Assembly (NCBI GenBank): GCA_031270145.1
Contig: JAISYD010000211.1
Location: 1 to 64,000 of the forward strand
Source: Planctomycetota bacterium
Lineage (GTDB): Bacteria; Planctomycetota; SZUA-567
Length of the DNA: 64,000 bases
Reading direction: 5' to 3'
Of this stretch, positions 1-8,598 are shown piece after piece. Positions within the stretch are counted from its first letter, which is position 1. Each line of letters starts with the position of its first letter. The position numbers and the translations under genes are program-made. The notes below the pieces were generated by a model, which ran no database searches, was not told where the DNA came from, and worked only from the letters and a program-made list of their open reading frames with translations.

Positions 1-2
1 AA

Positions 3-155
3 TGGCTCCAGGGGATCTTTGGAGCGCACTCCGCGGATGCGGAACGCCTTTACGAGCCCCGACCCATGGAAACAGAGGCCGGCGTCGACCCGGGGAAGTT
101 GCCGCCGGTATTATCCAGTTCAGCCGTATCGCTTGGGGAGAAGCCGATCACATGA
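3..155 (+). CDS. C-terminal end of an unidentified upstream gene (partial)
   Basis: The third frame is open from the window edge to a TGA at 153-155, giving about 50 residues ending SLGEKPIT. The TGA overlaps the ATG of fliO as ATGA, the normal sign of translational coupling, and GC at third codon positions is high as in neighbouring genes. A fliN- or fliM-type gene often precedes fliO, but the visible tail is not recognisable, so no function is given. Two other frames are also open here, which lowers confidence. Confidence 0.4.
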   Translation, partial: WLQGIFGAHSADAERLYEPRPMETEAGVDPGKLPPVLSSSAVSLGEKPIT

Positions 156-964
156 ATTGGCGGGGGGGGAGCACGCCTTTTTGGTTTCTGATCGTCGTTT
201 CGGCCGTTTCGGCAATTTCCGGCGGCCCGGGCATTGGGGGCGACGGGGTTCCGGGGCCGGGATTCCCCCGGCCCCAAACCCCGGCCCCGGTTGGCGAAGC
301 CGCCCCGGCCGCCGGCGTTAAAACCAGGGTCGTTCCCGCCTCGGCGGCGGAATTCGAAAAGCAGCCGTTCTCCTTTTCCGCCCCGGCCGAAACCCGGGAC
401 CGGCAGTCCCGCAACCGGCCGGCCGGGTACAGCCTGCCTTCGATCCTCCCGGTACTATTTTACCTGACCCTGCTTTGCGCCATCTTCGTGGGCATACTTT
501 GCCTCGCCAAAAAATACCTGCCCGGCCACCGCCAGTTGTTTTCCCATCCCGCCCTGGAAATCCTGGGAAGAACGCATCTTGATCACCGACGCTACGTCTC
601 CCTCCTGCGGGTCGGGAAACGCGTCCTGGTCCTGGGCGTCTCCCCGGATGAAATCAACACCCTCTCGGAAATCACCGAAGAGGAGGAACTCCTGGGCATT
701 CTGGAAGTTGCTAGGCCCAAGTCCGAAACCGGCAAAAACCTCTTCGGCCGGCTGTTCCGGCAAAAGATCTTGGAGACGGAGGCGGGGGAAAACCTCGCCG
801 CCGGGGAAATCAAGGCGCGGGAAATCGGCGAACAGGCCGCCGGCTTGCGCCGAAAAATGGCCGCCGGCATCGGAGACCCAAGTCCCGGCCCGATGCCGGA
901 ACGGATTCTGCGACCCGAACTACCGGCGAAAAGGAGGAAAAATCTATTGGACGCGATTGGCTAA
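152..964 (+). CDS. fliO: Flagellar biosynthesis protein FliO
   Basis: FliO helps assemble the FliP-FliQ-FliR core of the flagellar type III export gate in the inner membrane. From the ATG at 152 the product has 270 residues. It has an N-terminal hydrophobic signal segment (FWFLIVVSAVSAISG), a Pro/Ala-rich linker and a transmembrane helix (ILPVLFYLTLLCAIFVGILCL). The cytoplasmic FliO domain follows, with the family pattern ILGRTHLDHRRYVSLLRVGK and then VLVLGVSPDEINTLSEI. This start is preferred over the upstream ATG at 2 because it overlaps the preceding stop (ATGA), has GGGGAG upstream and gives a signal-like N-terminus. Its TAA stop is followed directly by a 144-bp palindromic element. It is immediately upstream of fliP, as in most flagellar clusters. 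Confidence 0.87.
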   Translation: MNWRGGSTPFWFLIVVSAVSAISGGPGIGGDGVPGPGFPRPQTPAPVGEAAPAAGVKTRVVPASAAEFEKQPFSFSAPAETRDRQSRNRPAGYSLPSILPVLFYLTLLCAIFVGILCLAKKYLPGHRQLFSHPALEILGRTHLDHRRYVSLLRVGKRVLVLGVSPDEINTLSEITEEEELLGILEVARPKSETGKNLFGRLFRQKILETEAGENLAAGEIKAREIGEQAAGLRRKMAAGIGDPSPGPMPERILRPELPAKRRKNLLDAIG

Positions 965-1108
965 GGATCTGTCCATAAATAACTTATACATGTTTAGACC
1001 AGGAACCGAGTCGCGGCGGTAAATTTTCGCCCGTGGTTGGGCAAAAATTTACGAGAGCGACGTTGGTGACGCGGTATAAACATGTATAAGTTATTTATGG
1101 ACGAACCC
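965..1108 (+). repeat. MITE-like palindromic element, family A, copy 1
   Basis: A 144-bp element whose outer arms are a perfect 26-bp inverted repeat (971-996 with 1077-1102, beginning GTCCATAAATAACTTATACA). Short imperfect GGRTYY/GAACCC ends lie outside the arms. An inner hairpin (about 1019-1051) pairs GTAAATTTT with AAAATTTAC. The bases on either side are TAA (962-964, the fliO stop codon) and TAA (1109-1111), consistent with a 3-bp target duplication. Copy 2 at 6702-6845 is about 94% identical in reverse orientation. There is no open reading frame inside, so it is non-autonomous if mobile. It could instead act as an RNA 3'-end structure. Confidence 0.85.
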
Positions 1109-1170
1109 TAATCGGACCGGGGGGAACGGGGCGGTTTCGGCAAAGTTTTTCGGGGAGGGCGCGGACGGGC

Positions 1171-2214
1171 ATGGCAAGCGGGGTGAAGACTTACCAGCGG
1201 ACCGGGAACAGGGGGGGAGCCCTGTTTTTTTTCCTGGCTTTTTCAACTTTATCCGTAAAAACAACCCCGGCCGCCGACCTGGGGGTGGCGCCCCGCGAAC
1301 CCCGGGAGGCGCTGGAGGAGTTGGGACGCAGCGAAATGGATTTCGTCCCGGCGATCGAGCGGGGGGATCCCAACTCCGACGGCCTGCTCTACCTTCCGCT
1401 GCCGACCATCGAAAACGGCAGCCTGGTCCCGATGGAGAAGGCCGAACAGCTTTCCTCGATGCTGCAAATCGCCGTCATCCTCACCATCATCACCCTGTCC
1501 CCCAGCATACTCATCATGATGACCAGCTTCCTCCGCATAACCGTGGTCATGGGGTTTGTCCGCCGGGCCATGGGGACCCAGTCGCTGCCGCCGGATCAGG
1601 TGATGATGGGACTGTCGCTGTTTCTCACTTTTTTCATCATGTGGCCCACCTGGAAGGCTGCCTGGAAGGACGGGCTCGCCCCCTATTTCAACGGGGAATA
1701 CGTGCAGATTTCCCCCGGGGAGATGCGCCGGCTCCGCCAGGCCGAGGCGCTGGAGAGAAGCATGGCGCCCATCCGCAAATTCATGCTCGAGTGCCTGGCC
1801 GCCAACGACGGGCGGGAGGAATTGTACTTCTTCCTGGGCGCGGCCGGCATGAAGGACGCGGCCAGCCTGGAAAACCAGGGCCGCCTGCTGCCGGCCGACA
1901 TTCCCACCACCTCGCTCATCCCGGCCTTCATCTGCTCCGAACTCAAGCGCGCCTTCTGGATGGGATTCCTCCTCTACCTCCCCTTCCTGGTGCTGGACGT
2001 GGTAATCTCCTCCATCCTCATGGCCATGGGAATGATGATGCTGCCGCCGGTCATGATTTCGCTGCCGTTCAAGATCATAATTTTCGTCATCGTCGACGGC
2101 TGGCGGCTCCTTTTCGAAGGCATGATAACCAGTTTTCCCGTCAGCGTCATCCAGGATCTCATCGCCCCGGCGGCCGGGGCGGTCGGGGCGGGCCTGGGGA
2201 CGGGCGGTTTCTAA
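1171..2214 (+). CDS. fliP: Flagellar export gate protein FliP
   Basis: FliP forms the pentameric core of the flagellar type III secretion gate with FliQ and FliR. The 347-residue product starts with a cleavable signal-like segment (ALFFFLAFSTLSVKTTPAADLG), as FliP proteins do. Conserved family stretches are visible, such as ILTIITLSPSILIMMTSFLR, VVMGFVRRAMGTQSLPPDQ, GLSLFLTFFIMWP, PAFICSELKRAFWMGF and MGMMMLPPVMISLPFKI. It is about 100 residues longer than the E. coli protein. The extra length is a longer mature N-terminus (about residues 35-85) and a longer periplasmic loop containing MLECLAANDGREELYFFLG. GGGGAGGG lies 12 bases before the ATG. fliQ follows after 19 bases. Confidence 0.97.
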   Translation: MASGVKTYQRTGNRGGALFFFLAFSTLSVKTTPAADLGVAPREPREALEELGRSEMDFVPAIERGDPNSDGLLYLPLPTIENGSLVPMEKAEQLSSMLQIAVILTIITLSPSILIMMTSFLRITVVMGFVRRAMGTQSLPPDQVMMGLSLFLTFFIMWPTWKAAWKDGLAPYFNGEYVQISPGEMRRLRQAEALERSMAPIRKFMLECLAANDGREELYFFLGAAGMKDAASLENQGRLLPADIPTTSLIPAFICSELKRAFWMGFLLYLPFLVLDVVISSILMAMGMMMLPPVMISLPFKIIIFVIVDGWRLLFEGMITSFPVSVIQDLIAPAAGAVGAGLGTGGF

Positions 2215-2233
2215 TTTCGTACGGGGGCCGGGC

Positions 2234-2506
2234 ATGGTGCCGGAAGTCCAGGACATCATCGACGTGGCCAACGGCATGCTGTGGACCTGCCTCATGCTGT
2301 CGCTGCCCCCCCTGCTGACCGCCCTGGTGGTGGGCGTCCTGGTGTCGCTGATGCAAACGGTCACCAGCATCCAGGAAATGACCCTCACCTTCGTCCCCAA
2401 GCTGGTGGCGGTGGTGGGAGTGGTGTCGCTGGCCCTTTCCTGGCTTATCGATTTCATAACCAACTACTTCGAGAACGCCTTGCGGATGTTCTCGAGCTAT
2501 TATTGA
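2234..2506 (+). CDS. fliQ: Flagellar export gate protein FliQ
   Basis: A 90-residue, two-helix membrane protein of the export gate and the usual partner of FliP and FliR. It shows the family pattern VQDIIDVANGMLWTCLMLS, LLTALVVGVLVSLMQTVTSI, QEMTLTFVPKLVAV. The length matches the family (about 89). It lies 19 bases after fliP and 13 bases before fliR, in one transcription unit. Confidence 0.96.
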   Translation: MVPEVQDIIDVANGMLWTCLMLSLPPLLTALVVGVLVSLMQTVTSIQEMTLTFVPKLVAVVGVVSLALSWLIDFITNYFENALRMFSSYY

Positions 2507-2519
2507 CGGGCGGGGAAGC

Positions 2520-3380
2520 ATGAGCGAGGACATGTTCCAGGTCAGCCGCATCCTCTCGGCCTTTTTAACCTATGTCCTGGTGCTTCTGCGTTGCGGATCC
2601 CTGGTCCTCTTCGCGCCGTTTTTCAGTTCCGAGGTTTTCCCGGGGCGGTTCCGGATCCAGTTCGCGGCGGTTTTCCCGCTGCTGTTCCTTCCCCTGGCCT
2701 CGCGGACGGCCGAAATACCGAAAAACCTGGACATGACCCAACTGGCCATCCTCGCCGGCCAGGAATTTTGCCTGGGCATGACCATTTCCTACCTGGGGAC
2801 GCTCATCTTCACCGGGGTGCAGTTCGCCGGCGAAGTGGCGGGCCAGCAGATAGGCTTCGCCATGGCCAGCGTTCTCGACCCCCAGTCCGGGGTGGAAATG
2901 CCGATGCTCGGGTTCATCAACATCAACCTGGCCGTCATGGTCTTCGTGACCGCCAACCTCCACCTCGTTTTCATTTACATCATGATGAAAAGCTATGAAT
3001 ACCTGGGAATCGGCGCCCTCCTGCCGGAGGTCAACCTCAACAGCCCGGCCCTCGCCATGACCTATGTCCAGGCCACCGCCCTTATTCGGCTGGGCGTCCA
3101 GATGGCCGCCCCGGTCATCCTGGTGATGCTCCTGACCAGCATCGCCGAGGGCTTCATCACCAAGACCATGCCGCAACTCAACATCCAGGTGTTTGGAATC
3201 CCGGTGAAGGTGGCGGTCGGCCTTTGCACCCTGATTTTCCTCTATCCCGCCATCTGCGCCCTGCTGGTCCCCGCCGATTGGCGGTTCAATCTCCAGGAAA
3301 TGCCCGAGGGTCCGTTCGGGGATTCGCTGACCGAATTGCAACAGATGGTCCGCGACCTGAAGCCGGGATCGGACGGATAG
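2520..3380 (+). CDS. fliR: Flagellar export gate protein FliR
   Basis: FliR is the single-copy polytopic subunit of the export gate. The 286-residue product has six or more hydrophobic helices and the family stretches LVLLRCGSLVLFAPFFSSEVFP, FAGEVAGQQIGFAMASVLDPQSG and SIAEGFITKTMPQLNIQVFGIPVKV. A GGGGAAG sequence precedes the ATG closely. Position between fliQ and flhB is canonical. The C-terminal hydrophilic tail (about 30 residues, ending DLKPGSDG) is slightly longer than usual. Confidence 0.96.
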   Translation: MSEDMFQVSRILSAFLTYVLVLLRCGSLVLFAPFFSSEVFPGRFRIQFAAVFPLLFLPLASRTAEIPKNLDMTQLAILAGQEFCLGMTISYLGTLIFTGVQFAGEVAGQQIGFAMASVLDPQSGVEMPMLGFININLAVMVFVTANLHLVFIYIMMKSYEYLGIGALLPEVNLNSPALAMTYVQATALIRLGVQMAAPVILVMLLTSIAEGFITKTMPQLNIQVFGIPVKVAVGLCTLIFLYPAICALLVPADWRFNLQEMPEGPFGDSLTELQQMVRDLKPGSDG

Positions 3381-3413
3381 CGGTCGGAAAAGGCCAAGGA
3401 AGGATGACGGCAA

Positions 3414-4502
3414 ATGGCGGCCGGCGCCGAAGAAAAGACGGAGGAACCAACCGCCAAAAGGAAGTCGGACGCCCGAAAACGCGGCAACATCCCCAAAAGC
3501 CGGGACTTGACGGCGGCGCTGGAGTTGCTGGGGGCCATCTACATCCTGCGCTATATCGGTCCGGCCATGGCCGGATATATGGAAAGTTTCATGCTTAAAA
3601 TGCTGGGGCATGATTTTGGCGGCCTGCCCATTCCGGAGGGGAAGGAGATTGTCGCCCACGCCGGCGACTGGGGCAAGTGGCTGGCGCTGATTCTGACGCC
3701 CTTCCTGATTCTCGCCTGCGTGATCGCCCTGGCCGTCAATGTCCTGCAGGTGGGGTTGAACGTCAGCTTTGAATCGGTGAAGCTCAATCTCGGCAAATTG
3801 AATCCGGTTTCAGGGGTCAAGAGGCTCTTCAGTGCGCGGAACCTAGTGCACCTGCTAATGAATCTGGGCAAGCTGGCGCTGGTCATCCCGGTCGCCTGGT
3901 GGGTGATAAACCTGGAATTCCGGAACATCCTGCCCCTGTTGGAAATGGGGACGGGCGGAATCCTGGTTCACCTGGTCGATCGCACCCTGGGACTGGCGAG
4001 GAATCTGGCCCTGCTGCTCCTGGCCCTGGGACTGGCGGACTATTATTACCAAAAACGCAAGCACAACAATGAATTGAAGATGACCAAGCAGGAGGTGAAG
4101 GAGGAATTCAAGCAAATGGAGGGCTCGCCGGAAGTGAAGTCGAAAATCCGCCAGAAGCAGCGGGAAGCGGCCCAACGGCGGATGATGGCCGAGGTTCCCC
4201 AAGCCGAGGTGGTGGTGAGGAACCCCACCCACTTCGCGGTGGCGATTTCCTACAAGCCGGACATGCCGGCGCCCATGGTGGTGGCGAAGGGCAAGGACCG
4301 GCTGGCGCTAAGGATCATCGAAATCGCCGAGGCGGCCGGAGTTCCGATCTGGTCGGACCCCCCCTTGGCCCGGGAACTCCACAAAAAAGTGGAGATCGGG
4401 GAGGATATCCCGGCGGAGCTTTACGCCGCCGTGGCCGAGGTATTCAGCGTCGTCTTTTCCCCGGAGAAAAAGCGAAGGCTCATGGAGGCGAGCGCGGCGT
4501 AA
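3414..4502 (+). CDS. flhB: Flagellar export switch protein FlhB
   Basis: FlhB switches the export apparatus from rod/hook to filament substrates. The 362-residue protein has the N-terminal AEEKTEEPTAKRKSDARKRG signature, four transmembrane helices (about residues 30-210) and the cytoplasmic domain with the self-cleavage motif NPTH at residues 270-273. The family stretches KMTKQEVKEEFKQMEGSPEVK and VVAKGKDRLALRIIEIAE are intact. GGAAGG lies upstream of the ATG. Its TAA is directly followed, without a gap, by the ATG of flhA. Confidence 0.98.
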   Translation: MAAGAEEKTEEPTAKRKSDARKRGNIPKSRDLTAALELLGAIYILRYIGPAMAGYMESFMLKMLGHDFGGLPIPEGKEIVAHAGDWGKWLALILTPFLILACVIALAVNVLQVGLNVSFESVKLNLGKLNPVSGVKRLFSARNLVHLLMNLGKLALVIPVAWWVINLEFRNILPLLEMGTGGILVHLVDRTLGLARNLALLLLALGLADYYYQKRKHNNELKMTKQEVKEEFKQMEGSPEVKSKIRQKQREAAQRRMMAEVPQAEVVVRNPTHFAVAISYKPDMPAPMVVAKGKDRLALRIIEIAEAAGVPIWSDPPLARELHKKVEIGEDIPAELYAAVAEVFSVVFSPEKKRRLMEASAA

Positions 4503-6701
4503 ATGAGCGCGATACCGCAACAGGGCAGGGAATTGCTGAGGCTCTCGGGCGACCGGCTTATGCGGCTGCTGGGGCGCGAAGGCAACAAGAACATCCTGAT
4601 CTCCGTCTTCGTGATTTGCGCCCTGGCGGCCATGCTGGTGCCCCTGCCCGCCTTTTTCATGGACATCGCGGTCGGGATCAACATCCTCCTGGCCCTAATC
4701 CTCCTGATGATGACCATCTTCGTGGAACAGCCGCTCAACTTCAGCACCTTCCCCTCGGTGCTGCTGGTCCTGACCCTCTTCCGGCTGTCCCTGAACATTT
4801 CCTCCACCCGCCTCATCCTCAGCCGGGGGCAGGAAGGCATCGGGGCGGCCGGCAACCTCATCGCCACCTTCGGCGCCTTCGTGGGGGGCGGCGGCAGCGT
4901 CGAGGGCATCAACCGCCTGAGCTCCCTGGCGGTCGGGGTGACCATCTTCATCATTCTCGTGATTATCCAATACCTGGTCATCACCCGGGGCTCGACCCGG
5001 GTGGCCGAGGTGGCGGCCAGGTTCACCCTGGACGCCATGCCGGGAAAGCAGATGGCCATCGACGCCGATCTCAACTCCGGCATAATCACCGAACAGGAGG
5101 CGGTCGCCCGGCGGCTGGAAATCCAGCGCCAGGCCGCCTTCTTCGGGGCCATGGACGGCGCCGCCAAGTTCGTTTCCGGCGACACCGTCGCCGGCATCAT
5201 CATCACCGGCATCAACATCCTCTTCGGCTTCGTCATCGGCGTCTTCATCCACGGGATGGAGTTCGTCGAGGCGGCCAGGGTATTCACCATCCTGACCATA
5301 GGCGACGGCCTGGCCGCCCAGATACCGGCCCTGCTCATCAGCGTGGGGGCCGGCCTCCTGGTGACCCGCAACGCCGAACGCGCCGAGTTCGGCGGCGAAG
5401 TCCTGGGGCAGTTCTTCGGGCAGCACAAGCCCATCGCGGCGGCCACGGTGATGGTGGCCGGCCTCGGCCTCTCCGGGCTGGTGGGCCTGACCCCCTTCCC
5501 GCCCCTGCCCCTCTTCGTCGTCTCGGGAATCTGCTTCTGCCTATGGCTGGTGGCGCGAAGGTCGGCGGCCGCCGCGACCCTGGAAGCCCGGGAAAAGGCC
5601 GAAGCCAAAAAGGACGAGGCCGGGGCGAAGCCGGCCGAGGCCGACAGCGTGGAAAAACTCCTGGCCATCGACGCCCTGGGGGTCGAGGTCGGCTACGGGG
5701 TGGTGCCGCTGGTCGACAAGCAGCAGCCCGGCGGGGGCGGGCTGCTGCAGCGGGTGCAGATGATCCGCCAGCAACTGGCGGTGGAGCTGGGCATCATAGT
5801 TCCCCCCATCCGCATCCGGGACAACCTCGAACTGGAGGCCAACGATTACGTGGTGAAGATTCAGGGCGCCCCGGTGGCCAGGGGCTCGGTCGAGGCGGAC
5901 AGGCTCCTGGCCATAGATTCCGGGGCCGCCACCGAAAAGCTCGAGGGCGACGCCACCGTGGAGCCGGCCTTCGGGATGCCGGCGGTGTGGATTTATCCCT
6001 CCGGCCGCGAATACGCCGAGCGGGTCGGCTACACGGTGGTCGACGCCGAGACGGTGATGGCGACCCACCTGACGGAAATCATCCGCTCCCGCGCCGCCGA
6101 GCTGCTGACCCGGGACGAGATGCGCAAGCTCCTCGAAACCCTGAAGAAAAATTCCCCGGGGGCGGTGGAGGAGGTGGTGCCCGGAATTCTTTCCGCGGCC
6201 GAGGTGCAGAAGGTCCTGCAGAACCTCCTCCAGGAGAAGGTGTCGATCCGCAATCTCGGGGCCATCCTCGAGGTGCTGGGGGACGTCGGCCGCCGCACCA
6301 AGGACCCCGACATCCTCACCGAATTCGCCAGGAACGGCCTGAAGCGCTGGCTCTGCAACGAATACGCCGCCCCCGGAACCCGCAAATTGCACGTGATCAC
6401 CCTGGATCCGCGGCTGGAGGAGCAAATTCAGCAGCATGTCGAGCACACGGACGGGGGATCGTTCCTCACCCTGCGCCCGGCCGCCAGCCAGCGCTTGGTG
6501 GAGGCCATCTCGGCCGAGGTCCAGCGCCAGGTCCAGGGCGGCAACAATCCGCTTCTCCTGACCGGCCCGCAGGTGCGGCTGCACGTCAAGCGGATGACCC
6601 AGGCCCGCCTGCCGATGCTGGCCGTCATTTCCTACAATGAAATTCTCCAGGATTACGAGTCGATATCGGTTGGGATGGTGAAACTCGACTTGAACCAGTA
6701 A
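4503..6701 (+). CDS. flhA: Flagellar export protein FlhA
   Basis: FlhA is the nonameric export-gate protein that docks chaperone-substrate complexes and uses the proton gradient. It has 732 residues. The N-terminal membrane half includes the conserved FHIPEP-type region seen as VEQPLNFSTFPSVLLVLTLFRLSLNISSTR and the loop RFTLDAMPGKQMAIDADLNSG. The cytoplasmic half starts near residue 370. It is somewhat longer than E. coli FlhA (692), with a charged linker (about residues 355-385, EAREKAEAKKDEAGAKPAEAD). It starts immediately after flhB. Its TAA stop is the base triplet against which the second family A element lies. Confidence 0.98.
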   Translation: MSAIPQQGRELLRLSGDRLMRLLGREGNKNILISVFVICALAAMLVPLPAFFMDIAVGINILLALILLMMTIFVEQPLNFSTFPSVLLVLTLFRLSLNISSTRLILSRGQEGIGAAGNLIATFGAFVGGGGSVEGINRLSSLAVGVTIFIILVIIQYLVITRGSTRVAEVAARFTLDAMPGKQMAIDADLNSGIITEQEAVARRLEIQRQAAFFGAMDGAAKFVSGDTVAGIIITGINILFGFVIGVFIHGMEFVEAARVFTILTIGDGLAAQIPALLISVGAGLLVTRNAERAEFGGEVLGQFFGQHKPIAAATVMVAGLGLSGLVGLTPFPPLPLFVVSGICFCLWLVARRSAAAATLEAREKAEAKKDEAGAKPAEADSVEKLLAIDALGVEVGYGVVPLVDKQQPGGGGLLQRVQMIRQQLAVELGIIVPPIRIRDNLELEANDYVVKIQGAPVARGSVEADRLLAIDSGAATEKLEGDATVEPAFGMPAVWIYPSGREYAERVGYTVVDAETVMATHLTEIIRSRAAELLTRDEMRKLLETLKKNSPGAVEEVVPGILSAAEVQKVLQNLLQEKVSIRNLGAILEVLGDVGRRTKDPDILTEFARNGLKRWLCNEYAAPGTRKLHVITLDPRLEEQIQQHVEHTDGGSFLTLRPAASQRLVEAISAEVQRQVQGGNNPLLLTGPQVRLHVKRMTQARLPMLAVISYNEILQDYESISVGMVKLDLNQ

Positions 6702-6845
6702 GGGATCGTCCATAAACAACTTATACAAGTTTATACCGCGTCGCCAACGTCGCTCTCGTAAATTTTTGCCCAATCACGGGCGAAAATTTACCGCCGCGAC
6801 TCGGTTCCCTGTCTAAACATGTATAAGTTATTTATGGACAGACCC
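6702..6845 (-). repeat. MITE-like palindromic element, family A, copy 2
   Basis: A second 144-bp copy, inverted relative to copy 1 and about 94% identical by eye (around eight differences). Arms are 6708-6733 and 6814-6839 with three arm mismatches, and the inner hairpin is the same. Left flank is TAA (6699-6701, the flhA stop) and right flank is CAA (6846-6848). The right arm contributes an in-frame ATG at 6819 to the reading frame of flhF, so a gene caller may start flhF inside the element. Confidence 0.85.
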
Positions 6846-6893
6846 CAAGGGTCCGCGGGACGCTCGGGGAAGTCCCCCGAATGGAAAGGACGC

Positions 6894-8207
6894 ATGGGCG
6901 GGGCCGACGGGAAAACCCACATCTTTCGCGGCAAGACCTGCGCCGAAGCCGTCAGCAAGGCCAAGAGCAAGCTGGGGCGGGACATCGTCGTGGTCAAACG
7001 GAGAAACGTCCGCCTGGAGACCCTGTTCAGCCGCCTGACCTCGGGGAAACTAGGGGGGGATTCGCTCGAGGTCGAATTGGAGGTGGCGGAGGCTTCCCGG
7101 AACGGGAAGGAGGACGCCGCCGCCCGGCCGGACAAGCCGCCGAATCCGTTGCTCCGGACCTACGCCAAGGCCTTGGAGGGACTGGAAAAATACAATCCCG
7201 AAACCAGGAAGGCCATGGAATCGGCCGCCGCCCCCTTTTTGCGGCTGGGGGAAACCGCCACCGGGATAACCGGGCGCCTGGACAAACTGCAGCTGGAGCT
7301 GGAACAAAGCCGGCGGGAAAGCGCCGACAAATGGGAGGAAATACTTTCCCTCATCTCCCTCCAGGCCCGGGGGGGGGTGCCGGCCGTTTCCAACGAACTG
7401 CTGTCCATCCACCGATCCCTGGTCGCCAAGGGCATTGACGAGAACCTGGCCCGGGAAATAGTGGAGGAGGTGGAGGAAACCGGGGACGAATCCCCGGAAA
7501 AATTGAACGCCGAGCTTTTCCGGGCGGTGTCCCGGCGCCTGCCGGTCGCCGCCCCGGTGCTGCTCCGGGAGACCGGACCCACCGTGGTGGCGGCGATTGG
7601 CCCCTCGGGGATGGGCAAAACCACCACCATCGCCAAGCTGGCCATCCAGTTCGGCGTCAAGGACAGGCGCCGGGTGGGGTTGATCAACGAGGATTTCCGC
7701 CGGCCCGGCGCCGAGGGCCAGATCAACAACCTGGGCAGGATGTTCGGCCTGGCCATCGCCACCGCCAGCGGGCCCGGGGAAATGCGCGAGGCGGTGGAAT
7801 CCCTGGCCGGCCAGGAATTAATCCTCATCGACACCTCGGGGAGATCGCCATTGGACGGGGACGCCATCGGCGCCCTGACCGAAACGCTCCGGGCCGCCGG
7901 GGTGCATGAAACGCACCTGGTGCTGTCCAGCCTGGCCTCCGACCGGACCCTGGCCGGACTGGCGGAACGCTTCCGGCCGGCCGGATTCGATCGCATCATC
8001 ATGACCAAGCTGGACGAATCCCTGTGCCGCGGCGACATCCTCAACGCCATGTCGCGGCTGGCCGACGGCCTGAGCTACGTCACCAGCAGTCCGGACTACT
8101 CCGCCCCCATCCGGGCCGCCGACCGCGCCTGGCTGGCCGAATTGATCCTGGGCAATCCCGGAGGGGAAGGAAGAACCGGCGGCGAATATGGAGAAGCGGC
8201 GACATGA
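6894..8207 (+). CDS. flhF: Flagellar SRP-family GTPase FlhF
   Basis: FlhF is an SRP-type GTPase that sets flagellar position and number. With the ATG at 6894 it has 437 residues. The N-terminal FlhF pattern is HIFRGKTCAEAVSKAKSKLG, then a helical N domain. The G domain has the P-loop GPSGMGKTTT (236-245), DTSGR (313-317, usually DTAGR) and the base-binding TKLDE (371-375). The motif usually read as DTYRIGAVEQL is replaced by NEDFRRPGAEGQ (about 265-276), an unusual nucleotide-site variant. The frame is open back to an ATG at 6819 inside the palindromic element. The 6894 start fits family length and has AAAGGA just upstream. Its TGA overlaps the next ATG (ATGA). Confidence 0.93.
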   Translation: MGGADGKTHIFRGKTCAEAVSKAKSKLGRDIVVVKRRNVRLETLFSRLTSGKLGGDSLEVELEVAEASRNGKEDAAARPDKPPNPLLRTYAKALEGLEKYNPETRKAMESAAAPFLRLGETATGITGRLDKLQLELEQSRRESADKWEEILSLISLQARGGVPAVSNELLSIHRSLVAKGIDENLAREIVEEVEETGDESPEKLNAELFRAVSRRLPVAAPVLLRETGPTVVAAIGPSGMGKTTTIAKLAIQFGVKDRRRVGLINEDFRRPGAEGQINNLGRMFGLAIATASGPGEMREAVESLAGQELILIDTSGRSPLDGDAIGALTETLRAAGVHETHLVLSSLASDRTLAGLAERFRPAGFDRIIMTKLDESLCRGDILNAMSRLADGLSYVTSSPDYSAPIRAADRAWLAELILGNPGGEGRTGGEYGEAAT

Positions 8208-8524
8208 TGGCGAAAAAGATGGCCGGCTTCTTCTCCATCATCGGCGTCATCGTCTTCCTCGGCAACTGGCTGTACTTCTGCCTGCTGCCCAGGGACTTCG
8301 ACCGGGAGCCGATGACCGCCGAAACCGCCTGGGAGGTCGGCATCTATTTGTCGGCCGCCTTCTTCCTGCTAGGCCTCTTCGTCTCCACCCTTGGGATAGC
8401 CCTGGTGCAGGAGGCGCTGGCGGAGAACAGAAGCCGCGACATCGAAAAGAAATTCCGGGCCAAATCGGCCTATGATCTGGCGATGGCCGAAACAATGAAG
8501 ACCGCCGGACAGTCAAAATCGTAA
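8204..8524 (+). CDS. Small two-helix membrane protein between flhF and fliA
   Basis: A 106-residue protein translationally coupled to flhF (ATGA overlap at 8204-8207). It has two hydrophobic helices (FFSIIGVIVFLGNWLYFCLL and VGIYLSAAFFLLGLFVSTLGIAL) and a charged helical C-terminus (about residues 72-106). It occupies the position where many bacteria encode the MinD-like ATPase FlhG, but has no nucleotide-binding motif and is not a remnant of it. The family is not recognised. A role in flagellar regulation is inferred only from location. Confidence 0.8.
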   Translation: MMAKKMAGFFSIIGVIVFLGNWLYFCLLPRDFDREPMTAETAWEVGIYLSAAFFLLGLFVSTLGIALVQEALAENRSRDIEKKFRAKSAYDLAMAETMKTAGQSKS

Positions 8525-8598
8525 CCCGCCCGGATTCCGTTCCTTGACGGGGTCCGAACCCGGATTCGGGGCGAATAAGCCAAATGGAGGCCGCGAAC

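Noticed and set aside
965..1108. Family A element considered as an insertion sequence with a transposase, or as a HEARO-type RNA with nuclease
   Set aside because: It is only 144 bp, has no coding frame, and no transposase or HNH gene is adjacent in this window.
1249..2463. A 404-codon open frame antisense to fliP/fliQ, and similar long antisense frames across the window
   Set aside because: The products are His/Gly/Asp/Arg-rich without family motifs and lie opposite well-identified genes. High GC content produces such shadow frames.
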